Assembly (NCBI RefSeq): GCF_000174815.1
Contig: NZ_ACNN01000026.1
Span: forward strand, 124,001 to 188,000
DNA from: Porphyromonas endodontalis ATCC 35406
GTDB lineage: Bacteria; Bacteroidota; Bacteroidia; Bacteroidales; Porphyromonadaceae
Direction: 5' to 3'
Length of the DNA: 64,000 bases
Part shown: positions 17,555 to 27,295 of the stretch, one piece after another
How positions within the stretch are numbered: the stretch's first letter is position 1
How the letters are laid out: every line of letters begins with the position of its first letter
Program-made: the position numbers and the translations under genes
The notes under the pieces: model-generated
Database searches by the model: none
Seen by the model: only the letters and a program-made list of their open reading frames with translations
What the model was told of the DNA's origin: nothing

Positions 17555-18721
17555 ATGAGTACACCTACCTCTAGAAAAAAGGCCCTTATCACCGGAGTCA
17601 CAGGGCAGGATGGAGCCTATTTGAGCGAATACCTACTCAAGCGAGGATACGAAGTTCACGGGCTGAAGCGCCGCTCTTCTCTATTCAATACAGAGCGGGT
17701 AGATCATCTGTACCAAGATCCTCATCTAGAAGGGCGAAACTTTTACCTTCACTATGCCGATATGACAGATGGGCAGGGGCTAACTCGTCTCATTGGGGAG
17801 ATTGCTCCGGATGAGGTATATAACCTTGCAGCACAAAGCCATGTAAAGGTTAGCTTTGAGCTACCGGAATATACTGCCGATGTTGTCGCTTTGGGTACTC
17901 TTCGCCTGCTAGAGGCAATACACCTCCTCCGTATGGAAGATAAAGTGCGTTTCTACCAAGCCTCTACCAGCGAACTATTTGGGCTTGTGCAAGAGATGCC
18001 TCAGAGAGAGACAACCCCATTCTACCCCCGAAGCCCCTATGCCGTTGCCAAACTCTATGCCTATTGGATTACGGTGAACTACCGAGAGGCATATGGAATA
18101 CATGCCAGCAATGGTATTCTCTTTAACCACGAATCACCTCTCCGTGGAGAGACCTTTGTAACTCGTAAGATAACCAGAAGTGCCAGCCGCATTGCCATGG
18201 GATTGCAAGATCGGCTCTACCTAGGGAATCTTTCGGCACGACGGGATTGGGGGCATGCCAAAGATTATGTGCGCTCTATGCATCTCATCTTGCAACGCGA
18301 TACTCCTGACGATTATGTGGTAGCTACGGGAGTTACCACAGAGGTACGTACCTTCGTTCAACTCGCTTTTTCTGAGATCGGGTTTACTATTGAATTCCGC
18401 GGAGAAGGATTGAATGAAGAGGGGGTGGTTACCGCTATAGATGCCGATCGCGTAGCTCAATCTGTGGGAGAAGAATTTCTCTCTCACGCACGCAGCTTAG
18501 TTGGGAAAGCCATCGTTGCCGTAGACCCTGCCTATTTCCGTCCTACTGAGGTAGAGGTTCTTTTGGGAGATGCAACTAAGGCTCGCAACCTTCTGCATTG
18601 GCGACCGGAGTATACTCTTGCTGATATTGTACACGATATGATGGAAAGTGACGTGCAACTCATGAAGCGAGAAGCCTACCTAAAGCAGGGAGGATTTTCC
18701 ATCTACAACTACTTTGAATGA
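17555..18721 (+). CDS. gmd: GDP-mannose 4,6-dehydratase
   Basis: First step from GDP-mannose to GDP-L-fucose, forming GDP-4-keto-6-deoxymannose. The 388-residue short-chain dehydrogenase has the NADP site [15 protein letters not shown], the STSELFG segment, the catalytic YAVAK and the substrate-binding [15 protein letters not shown]. It is slightly longer than E. coli Gmd because of an insert before [16 protein letters not shown]. It is followed after 21 bp by fcl, which completes the pathway. Confidence 0.96.
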   Translation: MSTPTSRKKALITGVTGQDGAYLSEYLLKRGYEVHGLKRRSSLFNTERVDHLYQDPHLEGRNFYLHYADMTDGQGLTRLIGEIAPDEVYNLAAQSHVKVSFELPEYTADVVALGTLRLLEAIHLLRMEDKVRFYQASTSELFGLVQEMPQRETTPFYPRSPYAVAKLYAYWITVNYREAYGIHASNGILFNHESPLRGETFVTRKITRSASRIAMGLQDRLYLGNLSARRDWGHAKDYVRSMHLILQRDTPDDYVVATGVTTEVRTFVQLAFSEIGFTIEFRGEGLNEEGVVTAIDADRVAQSVGEEFLSHARSLVGKAIVAVDPAYFRPTEVEVLLGDATKARNLLHWRPEYTLADIVHDMMESDVQLMKREAYLKQGGFSIYNYFE

Positions 18722-18742
18722 AAACTTTCCGCCGTTATACTT

Positions 18743-19828
18743 ATGGATAAGAGTGCTCGTATCTACATTGCAGGTCACCGCGGACTGGTAGGTAGTGCCA
18801 TCTATAGAGAGCTCAAGCGACAGGGATACAAAAACCTCATCACTCGTACCCATTCGGAGCTTGACCTCCTTGATGCTGTAGCTGTTCGCAAGTTTTTCGA
18901 CGAAGAGCAGCCTCAGTACGTATTCCTTGCAGCAGCTTTTGTTGGAGGGATACTTGCCAATAGTCGCTATCGGGCAGATTTTATCTATAAGAACCTAGGG
19001 ATACAACAAAATGTGATTGGCGAGAGCTATCGCCATCATGTGGAGAAACTCCTCTTTCTAGGGAGTACTTGTATTTACCCAGCCAATGCCCCCCAACCCA
19101 TGAAAGAGGACTGCCTCCTGACCTCTTCTCTAGAGTATACCAACGAGCCTTATGCTATTGCCAAAATCGCAGGGCTCAAGATGTGTGAGAGCTTCAACCT
19201 ACAATATGGTTGCAACTATCTTGCCGTAATGCCTACCAATCTCTATGGTCCCGGGGACAATTTTCATCTCGAAAATAGTCATGTACTACCGGCTATAATG
19301 CGCAAAATGCATTTAGCGAAACTTCTTCGCCATGCAGATTTGGAAGCCTTACGACACGATATTGCTTTGCGTCCAATCTCGGGATTGAACAAAAACTCCT
19401 CCCTGGCTCAAATTACCGAGCGTCTTGCCTTCTTTGGTATCACTTCGGATGAACTTGTACTTTGGGGATCGGGCTCTGTTTTACGGGAGTTTATGTGGAG
19501 TGAAGATATGGCAGCAGCATGTATCTACGTGATGAATCACGTTGATTTTCCTCATCTATCGGCAGATGCTCCTAAAGGAGAAATCCGCAATTGTCATCTC
19601 AATGTGGGCACAGGCGTAGAGCATTCTATCTCTCAAATTGCTGAAGAGGTACGAAAGGCTGTCAACTTTGAAGGCACTATTGCCTTCGATCATATTCACC
19701 CCGATGGTACCCGACGAAAACTTACAGATCCCTCTCGCCTCAAAACCCTTGGATGGGAATACACCACCTCTATAGAAGAGGGGCTTCCCAAATTGTACCA
19801 ATGGTATTGTCAAACGAATACTCTATAA
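18743..19828 (+). CDS. fcl: GDP-L-fucose synthase
   Basis: Epimerase-reductase that converts the Gmd product to GDP-L-fucose. It shows the NADP site GHRGLVGSAI, the STCIYP segment with the catalytic Ser and Cys, and YAIAK. At 361 residues it is some 40 longer than E. coli Fcl owing to an insert at about residues 192-235, usual in Bacteroidota. With gmd it makes the fucose donor used for surface polysaccharide and glycoprotein O-glycans. Confidence 0.96.
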   Translation: MDKSARIYIAGHRGLVGSAIYRELKRQGYKNLITRTHSELDLLDAVAVRKFFDEEQPQYVFLAAAFVGGILANSRYRADFIYKNLGIQQNVIGESYRHHVEKLLFLGSTCIYPANAPQPMKEDCLLTSSLEYTNEPYAIAKIAGLKMCESFNLQYGCNYLAVMPTNLYGPGDNFHLENSHVLPAIMRKMHLAKLLRHADLEALRHDIALRPISGLNKNSSLAQITERLAFFGITSDELVLWGSGSVLREFMWSEDMAAACIYVMNHVDFPHLSADAPKGEIRNCHLNVGTGVEHSISQIAEEVRKAVNFEGTIAFDHIHPDGTRRKLTDPSRLKTLGWEYTTSIEEGLPKLYQWYCQTNTL

Positions 19829-19877
19829 AACTACTCCCACAACAATACGAACTTATTTTCTTCCGTTGATAGATTGT

Positions 19878-21176
19878 ATGCTTACTCCAGAAATAGAAGC
19901 TCAGTGTATTGAGCTTATCAAAAACGAAGTTGTACCCGCTACAGGATGTACAGAGCCTGTAGCCGTAGCTCTAGCTGCAGCACAAGCTGCCAAAACTCTT
20001 GGGGAATCTCCTACGTCCATAGAAGTTCTCTTGAGTGCCAATATGCTCAAAAATGCCATGGGAGTAGGCATCCCCGGTACGGGAATGATTGGGCTTCCCA
20101 TTGCTGTTGCTCTAGGAATTATTTTGGCAGACCCCTCGAAGGATCTTACCATACTAGAAAACTTTAGCCAAGAGCAACTGGCTAAAGCAAAAGCCTTAGT
20201 GGAGAAAAAGATCATGTCTATACGTCTCAAAGAAGGCGATATAGATAAGCTCTATATAGAAATTAACCTCCAAGGGGCTAACCATACAGCAAGCACAATT
20301 ATCCAAAGTAACCACCGCAATATCGCTTACATACGTCGGGATGATGAGGTTCTCCTAGATCAGCTCTCCGGAGATAATTGTTCTGCACAAGGGGCTAGTG
20401 ACGAAGCAGAAGCCCTACAGCTTACTTTTGACCTAGTCTATGAGTTTGCCACTACAACTCCCTTAGAGAAACTTACTTTTATACAAGAGGCTGCTCGACT
20501 CAATAAAGCAGCAAGTGAATTTGGTCTCAAAGGCTCTTACGGTCACTCTGTTGGACAGATGATACAAGGGGATTGGGGAAAGAAATATCTCGGGAACTCG
20601 GCTCTCACGGAGATGCTTACCTACACAAGTGCAGCTTGCGATGCCCGTATGGATGGTGCTCCCGTTACCGTTATGAGTAACTCAGGTAGCGGTAATCAGG
20701 GAATCACAGCAACCCTACCCGTACTAACCTTTGCACAGCATGAGGGTGCAAGCGAAGAGCAGACTATACGAGCACTAGTACTCAGCAACCTTATGGTGAT
20801 CTACGTAAAGCAGAAATTAGGTCGCCTATCAGCTCTCTGTGGATGTGTTGTAGCTGCAACAGGATCAAGCTGTGGATTGACCTATCTGATGGGTGGTAGT
20901 CGAGAGCAAATCGAGTTTTCTATAAAAAATATGGTGGGCAACATTACGGGGATGCTGTGCGATGGAGCCAAACCGAGCTGCAGTATGAAGGTCTCAAGTG
21001 GAGTATCCACCGCCATGTTCTCAGCCCTACTTGCTATGGAACACAAAGTTGTAACCAGTAGTGAAGGCATTGTAGATGAAAGTGTTGACTCTACTATAAG
21101 TAATCTTGCAAGCATTGGCCGTGTAGGGATGAATGAGACGGATCGACTTGTACTCGACATCATGACTCAAAAATAA
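19878..21176 (+). CDS. L-cysteine desulfidase / serine dehydratase alpha-family protein (UPF0597)
   Basis: A 432-residue protein of the CyuA/YhaM (UPF0597) family, iron-sulfur enzymes that break down L-cysteine to pyruvate, ammonia and sulfide. Family features are NEVVPATGCTEPVAVALAAA at the N-terminus, SNSGSGNQGI, CGCVVAATGSSCGLTYLMGG and LCDGAKPSCSMKV; the conserved Cys residues in the last three probably hold the 4Fe-4S cluster. The open frame starts with a TTG four codons earlier; the ATG at 19878 is preferred. Cysteine desulfidation fits a sulfide-producing anaerobe, but that is inference. Confidence 0.88.
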   Translation: MLTPEIEAQCIELIKNEVVPATGCTEPVAVALAAAQAAKTLGESPTSIEVLLSANMLKNAMGVGIPGTGMIGLPIAVALGIILADPSKDLTILENFSQEQLAKAKALVEKKIMSIRLKEGDIDKLYIEINLQGANHTASTIIQSNHRNIAYIRRDDEVLLDQLSGDNCSAQGASDEAEALQLTFDLVYEFATTTPLEKLTFIQEAARLNKAASEFGLKGSYGHSVGQMIQGDWGKKYLGNSALTEMLTYTSAACDARMDGAPVTVMSNSGSGNQGITATLPVLTFAQHEGASEEQTIRALVLSNLMVIYVKQKLGRLSALCGCVVAATGSSCGLTYLMGGSREQIEFSIKNMVGNITGMLCDGAKPSCSMKVSSGVSTAMFSALLAMEHKVVTSSEGIVDESVDSTISNLASIGRVGMNETDRLVLDIMTQK

Positions 21177-21218
21177 CATTAAGCTTCCCTGTAAAGTATT
21201 CAACCCTTCTAATCATAT

Positions 21219-22964
21219 ATGGATTCTACTTTCTCTCCTTCAAAGACTGTTCTTCCACAGCGCATGTCTTTCTCTGCATTTGTTCGCCTTGTAGTGCTCA
21301 ATTGGTATTGGTTTGCCCTATCATTGGTAGTAGCTTTTGGCTTTATCAAGATGTTTGGGAATAGTTCTGCTATTGGGAACAATAAGTACCGCATGGCTGT
21401 AATGACACGCTTCCCTATACAGACTTCTAAATCTGATAAGGTTTTCGTGGATGCGAACTCAGGAAAAGAAGCTCCTCTTTGGAAGCATACTCCCGCATTT
21501 GATGCTGCTCAAATCTATGGATGGATTGTCTCGGCCGACATTATCTATCGAACAGGAAAGAGAGAGGGTTTCGAAGTAGAATACGCTCAACGAAGCGGTT
21601 TTTCTTCTCGCGATATATACAATCACATCCCTTTCAGACTTATTTTCCCCGATGCTGCCGATGCCGACTACTTTACCTTGGTAGTACGACAAGAGGCTGA
21701 CGGATTACAACTCTCCCAAATAAAGGGGGTATATCAAGGGAAGGAGCTAAAAGGGACGGGTTCATACACCATACTATTGCCTTGGAATAGTACTGTTGAG
21801 ACCCCTGTAGGGAAAGTAATACTACAAGACAACCCAGGATGGGAAGAATACGGAATAAGATCCTATGCCTTAGACAAACCCATCTATATCACACGTAGAA
21901 GTGTAATAGAAACTCGTGCCCAGTACGACTGGGATATGGTGATTGATAATACACTACCCAATTTCCTCAATGTGGAAGTCTCTACCACAGGCTCCGCTCG
22001 ACGTGCAAAACAGATTCTTGCTGGAATGCTGGTCGATTTAGACTCTCTAGTGCGCTACAATGTAACGCTCGACTTAGACAAAGAGCAAGAAATGATAGAA
22101 GCCGCTCTTCGTAGGTTAATGCACCCCGACTCTCTTTCTCCCAGCCTTACAGCAGAAAGCCGTACACAAGAGATAAAAGAACTGCAACAGAGGCTTGCTC
22201 GTACTATAAGTAATCGGGAGGTGCTACGCTATGATCATTTGATTGAAGTTACCGCATCCCCTGCTATTCAGCCATCTCCCGTAGGAGCATTCTCGGTCAA
22301 GATCATCTTTTTGCTTCTAGGGCTGATTATTCCTACTGTATTAATCTATTATGCTTGGCTCTTACGAGGGAGTGTTTTGGAACCTCGGCAACTATCCCCC
22401 TTCTGGCAGAAAGCCCTTATCTCAACGCTTCGTCTGCATCGCAAGAGAGGGAACTACTCAGATACTCCCGAAACGATTGATGCCCTCCGTTTTACGCTTC
22501 AATCTAACCTGGAAGAGGATACCGATGCCCGTCCTATACTGTTTACCACTCCATCTAAAAGCTCAAAAGCACAGAAACGATTGAATAAGTTGGTGGCTGA
22601 TCTTGCTGCAAGTTACTCGTTGGGAGGAGGAAATACAGGAAAAATAGTACATCTTCTCCACGCCTCCAATAATTCTGTGCCTACCCTATCTCACGCTCGC
22701 ATTATAGAACAGGGGTACTGGGGTGGTAAACAATTTTCTCAAGACCTAGCTCCTGCAGAAGCGGAGAGAAAGACCCCTACCCTCTTGATAGCACCCTTCG
22801 ATTCGGTTCACCTATTGGCTTCTCAAGTTGCCCAAATAGTTGTAGTGGTTGAGCAAGATCAGAGTAGGACCACTCTACTCTCGGATCTCGAGCATTCTCT
22901 GTCTCAAGGCACTCCGCCTATCCATGCTCTGTGGGTATGCAATATTTTTCCATTTTTCCGCTAA
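21219..22964 (+). CDS. Wzz/Wzc-like polysaccharide co-polymerase with degenerate kinase domain
   Basis: A 581-residue inner-membrane protein in the layout of a Wzc tyrosine autokinase: short cytoplasmic N-terminus, TM1 (about 26-45), a large periplasmic region (about 50-355) ending in a coiled-coil stretch (about 287-340), TM2 (about 361-381), and a cytoplasmic C-terminal domain of 200 residues. That domain begins with DALRFTLQSNL and PILFTTPSKSSK, matching the EAFRxLRTNL and VTSxxPGEGKS regions of BY-kinases, but the Walker A lysine context and the A' VDADLR are missing, and no Tyr-rich tail is present. Probably a chain-length or export regulator without kinase activity. It sits three genes after gmd-fcl, consistent with a surface-glycan role. 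Confidence 0.7.
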   Translation: MDSTFSPSKTVLPQRMSFSAFVRLVVLNWYWFALSLVVAFGFIKMFGNSSAIGNNKYRMAVMTRFPIQTSKSDKVFVDANSGKEAPLWKHTPAFDAAQIYGWIVSADIIYRTGKREGFEVEYAQRSGFSSRDIYNHIPFRLIFPDAADADYFTLVVRQEADGLQLSQIKGVYQGKELKGTGSYTILLPWNSTVETPVGKVILQDNPGWEEYGIRSYALDKPIYITRRSVIETRAQYDWDMVIDNTLPNFLNVEVSTTGSARRAKQILAGMLVDLDSLVRYNVTLDLDKEQEMIEAALRRLMHPDSLSPSLTAESRTQEIKELQQRLARTISNREVLRYDHLIEVTASPAIQPSPVGAFSVKIIFLLLGLIIPTVLIYYAWLLRGSVLEPRQLSPFWQKALISTLRLHRKRGNYSDTPETIDALRFTLQSNLEEDTDARPILFTTPSKSSKAQKRLNKLVADLAASYSLGGGNTGKIVHLLHASNNSVPTLSHARIIEQGYWGGKQFSQDLAPAEAERKTPTLLIAPFDSVHLLASQVAQIVVVVEQDQSRTTLLSDLEHSLSQGTPPIHALWVCNIFPFFR

Positions 22965-22991
22965 TCCACTCAAAGACTACCCTCTTCCCTT

Positions 22992-24170
22992 ATGATCATC
23001 AATAGTCTTCTCGATACAGACCTGTACAAGTTTACCACAGGCTACGCTTATGCCAAACTATTCCCCTATGCCTATGGACACTTCAAGTTCATAGATCGGG
23101 ATCATCGCATCTATCCCAAGGGGTTTGCCCAATTGCTGAGAGAAGAAATTGACCATATGTCTCGAATTGTCCTAAGTGATAGCGAAGCGCAGTTCATAGC
23201 CCATCGAATGCCCTATATCCCCCCCACTCACATTGATATGCTAAGAGGGTTTCGTTTCAATCCCGATGAGCTTACCATCACACAAGACAGCGAGGGGCAT
23301 CTGTATATAGATGCGGAGGGGCCTCTCTATCGGGTAACTCTCTGGGAAACACCCATCCTAGCTCTAGTAAGTGAATTGTACTATCGGGTAATGAATATAA
23401 CTCCGGACGAAGAGTACATGCAGCGAGTGGCTATAGACAAAGCTACCCGACTAGAAAAGGAGAAACTTAACTTCTCGCTATTCGGGATGCGCCGACGCTT
23501 TAGCTACGAGGTAGAAGACCAAATCACACGTATCATGCAAGAGTATGCTCCACAGCACTTCTTTGGTACAAGCAATGTGCACTTTGCGCACAAATACAAC
23601 CTCAATGTATCGGGGACTCATCCTCACGAGTGGATCCAATTCCATGGAGCCATATACGGCTACAAAATGGCAAACTATATGGCAATGGAAGACTGGATCA
23701 ACGTCTATGACGGAGACCTAGGGACTGTGCTAACAGACACCTATACGACGGATGTTTTCTTGAGGAATTTTAGCAAAAAACATGCCCAGCTATATACGAG
23801 TTTGCGCCATGATAGTGGAGATCCTTTCCAATTTGTGGACAAAGCAATTGCCCGCTATCGAGAGCTAAAAGTAGATCCGAAAATCAAATACATCATCTTC
23901 TCCGATAGTCTCAATGTGGACAAAGCGATAAGGATACGGAACTATTGTGCAGATCATATCCGTTGCTCTTTTGGTATTGGCACTAACCTTACCAACGATA
24001 CCGGTTGTGGTGTAGCCCCATCAAACATTGTAATGAAACTATGGCGCTGCAAGATGACCGAGCGAGAGGAGTGGAGCTACTGTGTAAAACTTAGTGACGC
24101 TCACGGGAAATATACAGGCGTGCCCGAAGAAATTAATTTGGCTCGTCTCACATTAGGGATTAACGACTAA
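22992..24170 (+). CDS. pncB: Nicotinate phosphoribosyltransferase
   Basis: Salvages nicotinate to nicotinate mononucleotide, using PRPP and ATP. The 392-residue sequence opens with LLDTDLYKFTTGYAYAKLFP and contains SGTHPHEWIQFHGA, whose His is the phosphorylated residue in this family, and the phosphate-binding region LRHDSGDPF and FSDSLNVDKA. Length is normal. It lies 24 bp before nadD, which uses its product. Confidence 0.96.
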   Translation: MIINSLLDTDLYKFTTGYAYAKLFPYAYGHFKFIDRDHRIYPKGFAQLLREEIDHMSRIVLSDSEAQFIAHRMPYIPPTHIDMLRGFRFNPDELTITQDSEGHLYIDAEGPLYRVTLWETPILALVSELYYRVMNITPDEEYMQRVAIDKATRLEKEKLNFSLFGMRRRFSYEVEDQITRIMQEYAPQHFFGTSNVHFAHKYNLNVSGTHPHEWIQFHGAIYGYKMANYMAMEDWINVYDGDLGTVLTDTYTTDVFLRNFSKKHAQLYTSLRHDSGDPFQFVDKAIARYRELKVDPKIKYIIFSDSLNVDKAIRIRNYCADHIRCSFGIGTNLTNDTGCGVAPSNIVMKLWRCKMTEREEWSYCVKLSDAHGKYTGVPEEINLARLTLGIND

Positions 24171-24194
24171 TCATCCCCCGAAAGCCCCATTGAC

Positions 24195-24770
24195 ATGGAG
24201 AGAATGAAGCCCCAAATTGCCCTCTTTGCAGGTTCTTTTGATCCCATACACATTGGGCACATGGCGCTAGCCAATTATATCCTCTGCCATAACAAAGGGA
24301 TAGAGCAACTTTGGTTTGTACCCACCGCTCAAAACCCGCTTAAGCCCAGAGCTACGGAACTCTCCTTTACGCGGCGATGCCATCTTATCGAAGAAGTGAT
24401 AGCCAATGACTCTCGCTTTTCTTGCTGTCGCATAGAGGAGACTTTGCCCGCTCCTCATTACACGATATACACTCTAGACAAATTGAGGGATCATAACCCT
24501 CAATACCAATTTATCCTCATAATGGGAGCCGATAATTGGCTTAGTATAGAGCACTGGTATCATTGGAGAGAATTGATTGAGCAATACCCTATCTTAGTTT
24601 ATCCACGCCCTGGATACACTCTCCCCAGAGAGGCGGGAAATAGCAATGTCACTCTACTACACGATGCTCCGCTAATGGAGATCTCTTCTTCTGAAATCAG
24701 ATCTGCTCGGCATAAGGGGGAAGACCTCCGCTACTGGATGCCTCGCCCCGAACTTTTTGAACTTCTCTAA
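24195..24770 (+). CDS. nadD: Nicotinate-nucleotide adenylyltransferase
   Basis: Converts nicotinate mononucleotide to deamido-NAD. The 191-residue nucleotidyltransferase has GSFDPIHIGHMAL, the (H/T)xGH ATP-binding motif, and ISSSEIRSAR near the C-terminus. A second ATG three codons in (MKPQIALF) is an alternative start. With pncB it forms an NAD salvage pair. Confidence 0.95.
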   Translation: MERMKPQIALFAGSFDPIHIGHMALANYILCHNKGIEQLWFVPTAQNPLKPRATELSFTRRCHLIEEVIANDSRFSCCRIEETLPAPHYTIYTLDKLRDHNPQYQFILIMGADNWLSIEHWYHWRELIEQYPILVYPRPGYTLPREAGNSNVTLLHDAPLMEISSSEIRSARHKGEDLRYWMPRPELFELL

Positions 24771-24784
24771 TCCCTTATCAATCA

Positions 24785-24958
24785 ATGCCCAGACCTCGAC
24801 GCAAACTTTCTGCCCTGCAAGTAACCTGCATTTCGGCTATTTGGTTTGTAATTGCAGGCTGGCTTTTTTCGTCCGTTAGGCTGGATATTTTTTCAATATT
24901 AGCCATCATTCTTTCGGGAATCATCGTATTTATTGCCTTGTATAAGAGTCGCCGATAA
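24785..24958 (+). CDS. Small two-helix membrane protein, 57 residues
   Basis: ATG 14 bp after the nadD stop, TAA at 24956-24958. The product starts with a basic segment (MPRPRRKLSA) followed by two hydrophobic helices, about residues 12-30 and 34-53, and a basic end (YKSRR), giving a hairpin with both ends in the cytoplasm. I do not recognise a family. The tight spacing to pncB-nadD, the positive-inside pattern and the lack of any other use for this gap support a real gene. Confidence 0.6.
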   Translation: MPRPRRKLSALQVTCISAIWFVIAGWLFSSVRLDIFSILAIILSGIIVFIALYKSRR

Positions 24959-25036
24959 TTCCTTCCAATCTCTTAGGATACACACATCACGGGGCTATTG
25001 CTTCGACCATAATGCCACTATTCTACTAGTTATTCG

Positions 25037-25044
25037 TACTTTTG
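25037..25044 (+). promoter_or_regulatory. Candidate -7 box for dapB
   Basis: Reads TACTTTTG, fitting TAnnTTTG, 49 bp before the dapB start. The -33 element is not clear. Confidence 0.45.
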
Positions 25045-25093
25045 AGGGTAGATTAAGAATGAAACTGTACTCGTCTCAGATATATTAAGACTC

Positions 25094-25819
25094 ATGGATA
25101 TACTATTAGTAGGCTATGGACGCATGGGAAAAGTCATCGAAAAAGAGGCTATACGAAGAGGACATCGTATTACAGGGATTTTCGATGCTGATGGTGGATG
25201 CTTTACGGAGCAACAGCAATTGCCACCTGCCGATGTCTGCATCGAGTTTACAACTCCTCAGACTGCCTATAAAAACTGCCTACATGCAATCAATAAAGGA
25301 TTACCGGTAGTATCGGGTACAACGGGTTGGCGCGATGATGTACAGAAGCTACAAGAGACCATTTTGAACTCTAAGAGCGGCACATTCTTCTATGCCAGTA
25401 ATTTTAGTTTAGGGGTAAATATCCTCTTTGAACTCAATAGGCAACTTGCCCGAATCATGCAGAAGGCTCCTGAGTACAGCGTTTCTCTTGAGGAAACGCA
25501 CCATGTGCACAAACTTGATGCCCCTAGTGGTACTGCTATCACTTTGGCAGAAGATATAATAAAGGAGTCTCCTAATTTGGAAGGATGGGCACTTGCCCCC
25601 AATTTAGATCCTCATACACTCCCGATAGAAGCTAAGCGAATAGGAGAGATTCCCGGTATTCATAGCATCAAGTGGCATTCTCCAGTTGACGAACTAACTC
25701 TTTCCCACGAGGCATTCGGAAGAGAGGGGTTTGCCCTTGGAGCTGTACTCGCTGCCGAATATGCCGTGACACATCATGGTGTACTCTCCATGAGAATGAT
25801 GCTCGGATTTTGTGACTAG
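25094..25819 (+). CDS. dapB: 4-hydroxy-tetrahydrodipicolinate reductase
   Basis: Second committed step of the lysine and diaminopimelate pathway, needed for peptidoglycan. The 241-residue protein has the nucleotide site LVGYGRMGK, the SGTTGW segment and the DapB signature EETHHVHKLDAPSGTAI with the catalytic His-His and Lys. Length is normal. The two signal-peptidase genes follow on the same strand. Confidence 0.95.
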   Translation: MDILLVGYGRMGKVIEKEAIRRGHRITGIFDADGGCFTEQQQLPPADVCIEFTTPQTAYKNCLHAINKGLPVVSGTTGWRDDVQKLQETILNSKSGTFFYASNFSLGVNILFELNRQLARIMQKAPEYSVSLEETHHVHKLDAPSGTAITLAEDIIKESPNLEGWALAPNLDPHTLPIEAKRIGEIPGIHSIKWHSPVDELTLSHEAFGREGFALGAVLAAEYAVTHHGVLSMRMMLGFCD

Positions 25820-25861
25820 ATCCTCCTAATCAAAGAACTAAGAACCTAATATTAAGCATAT

Positions 25862-27271
25862 ATGCAACACAATAGCACACAGAAGAAAAACCTATTAACC
25901 CGACGCAACATTGTAGGGGTTATTGTGTCTCTCCTCTTTATCGCGTTTGCCATTTGGGCAGGTTGGCTATGGTTGATTTTCCTTCCCCTTATCATAGACT
26001 ATTACTTCTTTCATAAGATCAAATGGAATTGGTACAACTCCATCCAAAACAACCTGTTGCGTAATATCTGTGCCTGGCTCTGCGATATTGTTTGCTGTGT
26101 TATTGGGGTGGCTTTACTCAATATCTACTTCTTCCAAAACTTTGCCATCCCCTCCTCTTCGCTTGAAAAGACCTTGCTTGTAGGGGATTACCTCTATGTT
26201 GATAAACTAAGCTATGGGCCTAGGCTTCCTAATACGCCTCTGGCCATCCCTCTTGTCCACAATACATTTTTGGGAGGGAAGAGCTATAGCGAAACACCTA
26301 CTCTCAAATATCGCCGCCTCCCTGGGCGAGGTCATGTAGAGCGTGAAGACCTGGTCGTTTTTAATTTCCCCGCCGGAGATACTGTGGCTGTAAAGGTTCC
26401 CAATCCCGACTACTATACCCTTATTGCGCTTTATGGGCGAGACGTCGTATGGAAAAATACATCTGAATTTGGAGAAATAGTGTATCGTCCCGTCGATCGT
26501 CGCGACCACTATGTAAAACGCTGCGTGGGAATGCCCGGGGAAACTCTACAAATCCGCAACAACGATCTCTATATCAATGGGGAAAAACAGGCTCGCCCCA
26601 AGTACATGCAGCTTAATTATTATGTACAAGCAAAGCCTGAAGGTTTGTCGGTACGAGACTTTGAAACTTTAGGAATTAGCGAAAGTGATCGCGGATACAT
26701 ACAGCTATCTCCCGAAACCTCGAGTTCCCTATCGAGCATGGGTTTTGACCTAGCCTTAGAAGGGGGTAAGAGCACTTTCTATCACTTCCCTCTTACTGAA
26801 GAAATGCTACAAAAGCTACAAAGCGACACTAGAGTGCTCAAAATCGTTGTGGAACCCGACAGCGAAGGATTTACCTATCCCGTAGAAGCCCACCTAGGAT
26901 GGAGCCGAGACAACTATGGTCCTATACTAATCCCCAAAAAGGGACTAACTATCAAGTTGTCTCCTAATAACCTTCTTCTCTACAAGCGTTGCATAGAAGC
27001 CTATGAAAGACACTCTGTAGCTATAGATAGCAACGGAGCTATTATGATTGATGGAGAGGCTAAGGATACATACACTTTTGCTATGGACTACTATTTCATG
27101 ATGGGAGATAATCGCCATAATTCTGCCGATAGCCGCTATTGGGGCTTCGTTCCCGAAGATCATGTCGTAGGCAAACCTGTCCTTCTTTGGCTCTCCTTGG
27201 ATAAAGACAAAGGCCTATTCTCTGGCAAAATTCGCTGGCATCGTATGTTTCGTAAGGTGACCAAATGGTAA
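25862..27271 (+). CDS. lepB: Signal peptidase I
   Basis: Membrane protease that removes signal peptides from exported proteins. Hydrophobic segments lie at about residues 18-50 and 66-92. The catalytic Ser is Ser100 in AIPSSSLEKTLL and the general base is Lys219 in HYVKRCVGMPGE; box E is MGDNRHNSADSRYWGFVP near the C-terminus. At 469 residues it is longer than E. coli LepB because of two inserts in the periplasmic domain (about 115-215 and 240-375), usual in Bacteroidota. Followed after 24 bp by a paralogue that lacks both catalytic residues. Confidence 0.95.
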   Translation: MQHNSTQKKNLLTRRNIVGVIVSLLFIAFAIWAGWLWLIFLPLIIDYYFFHKIKWNWYNSIQNNLLRNICAWLCDIVCCVIGVALLNIYFFQNFAIPSSSLEKTLLVGDYLYVDKLSYGPRLPNTPLAIPLVHNTFLGGKSYSETPTLKYRRLPGRGHVEREDLVVFNFPAGDTVAVKVPNPDYYTLIALYGRDVVWKNTSEFGEIVYRPVDRRDHYVKRCVGMPGETLQIRNNDLYINGEKQARPKYMQLNYYVQAKPEGLSVRDFETLGISESDRGYIQLSPETSSSLSSMGFDLALEGGKSTFYHFPLTEEMLQKLQSDTRVLKIVVEPDSEGFTYPVEAHLGWSRDNYGPILIPKKGLTIKLSPNNLLLYKRCIEAYERHSVAIDSNGAIMIDGEAKDTYTFAMDYYFMMGDNRHNSADSRYWGFVPEDHVVGKPVLLWLSLDKDKGLFSGKIRWHRMFRKVTKW

Positions 27272-27295
27272 TAACCACCTTCCCAACTTGGCGAG

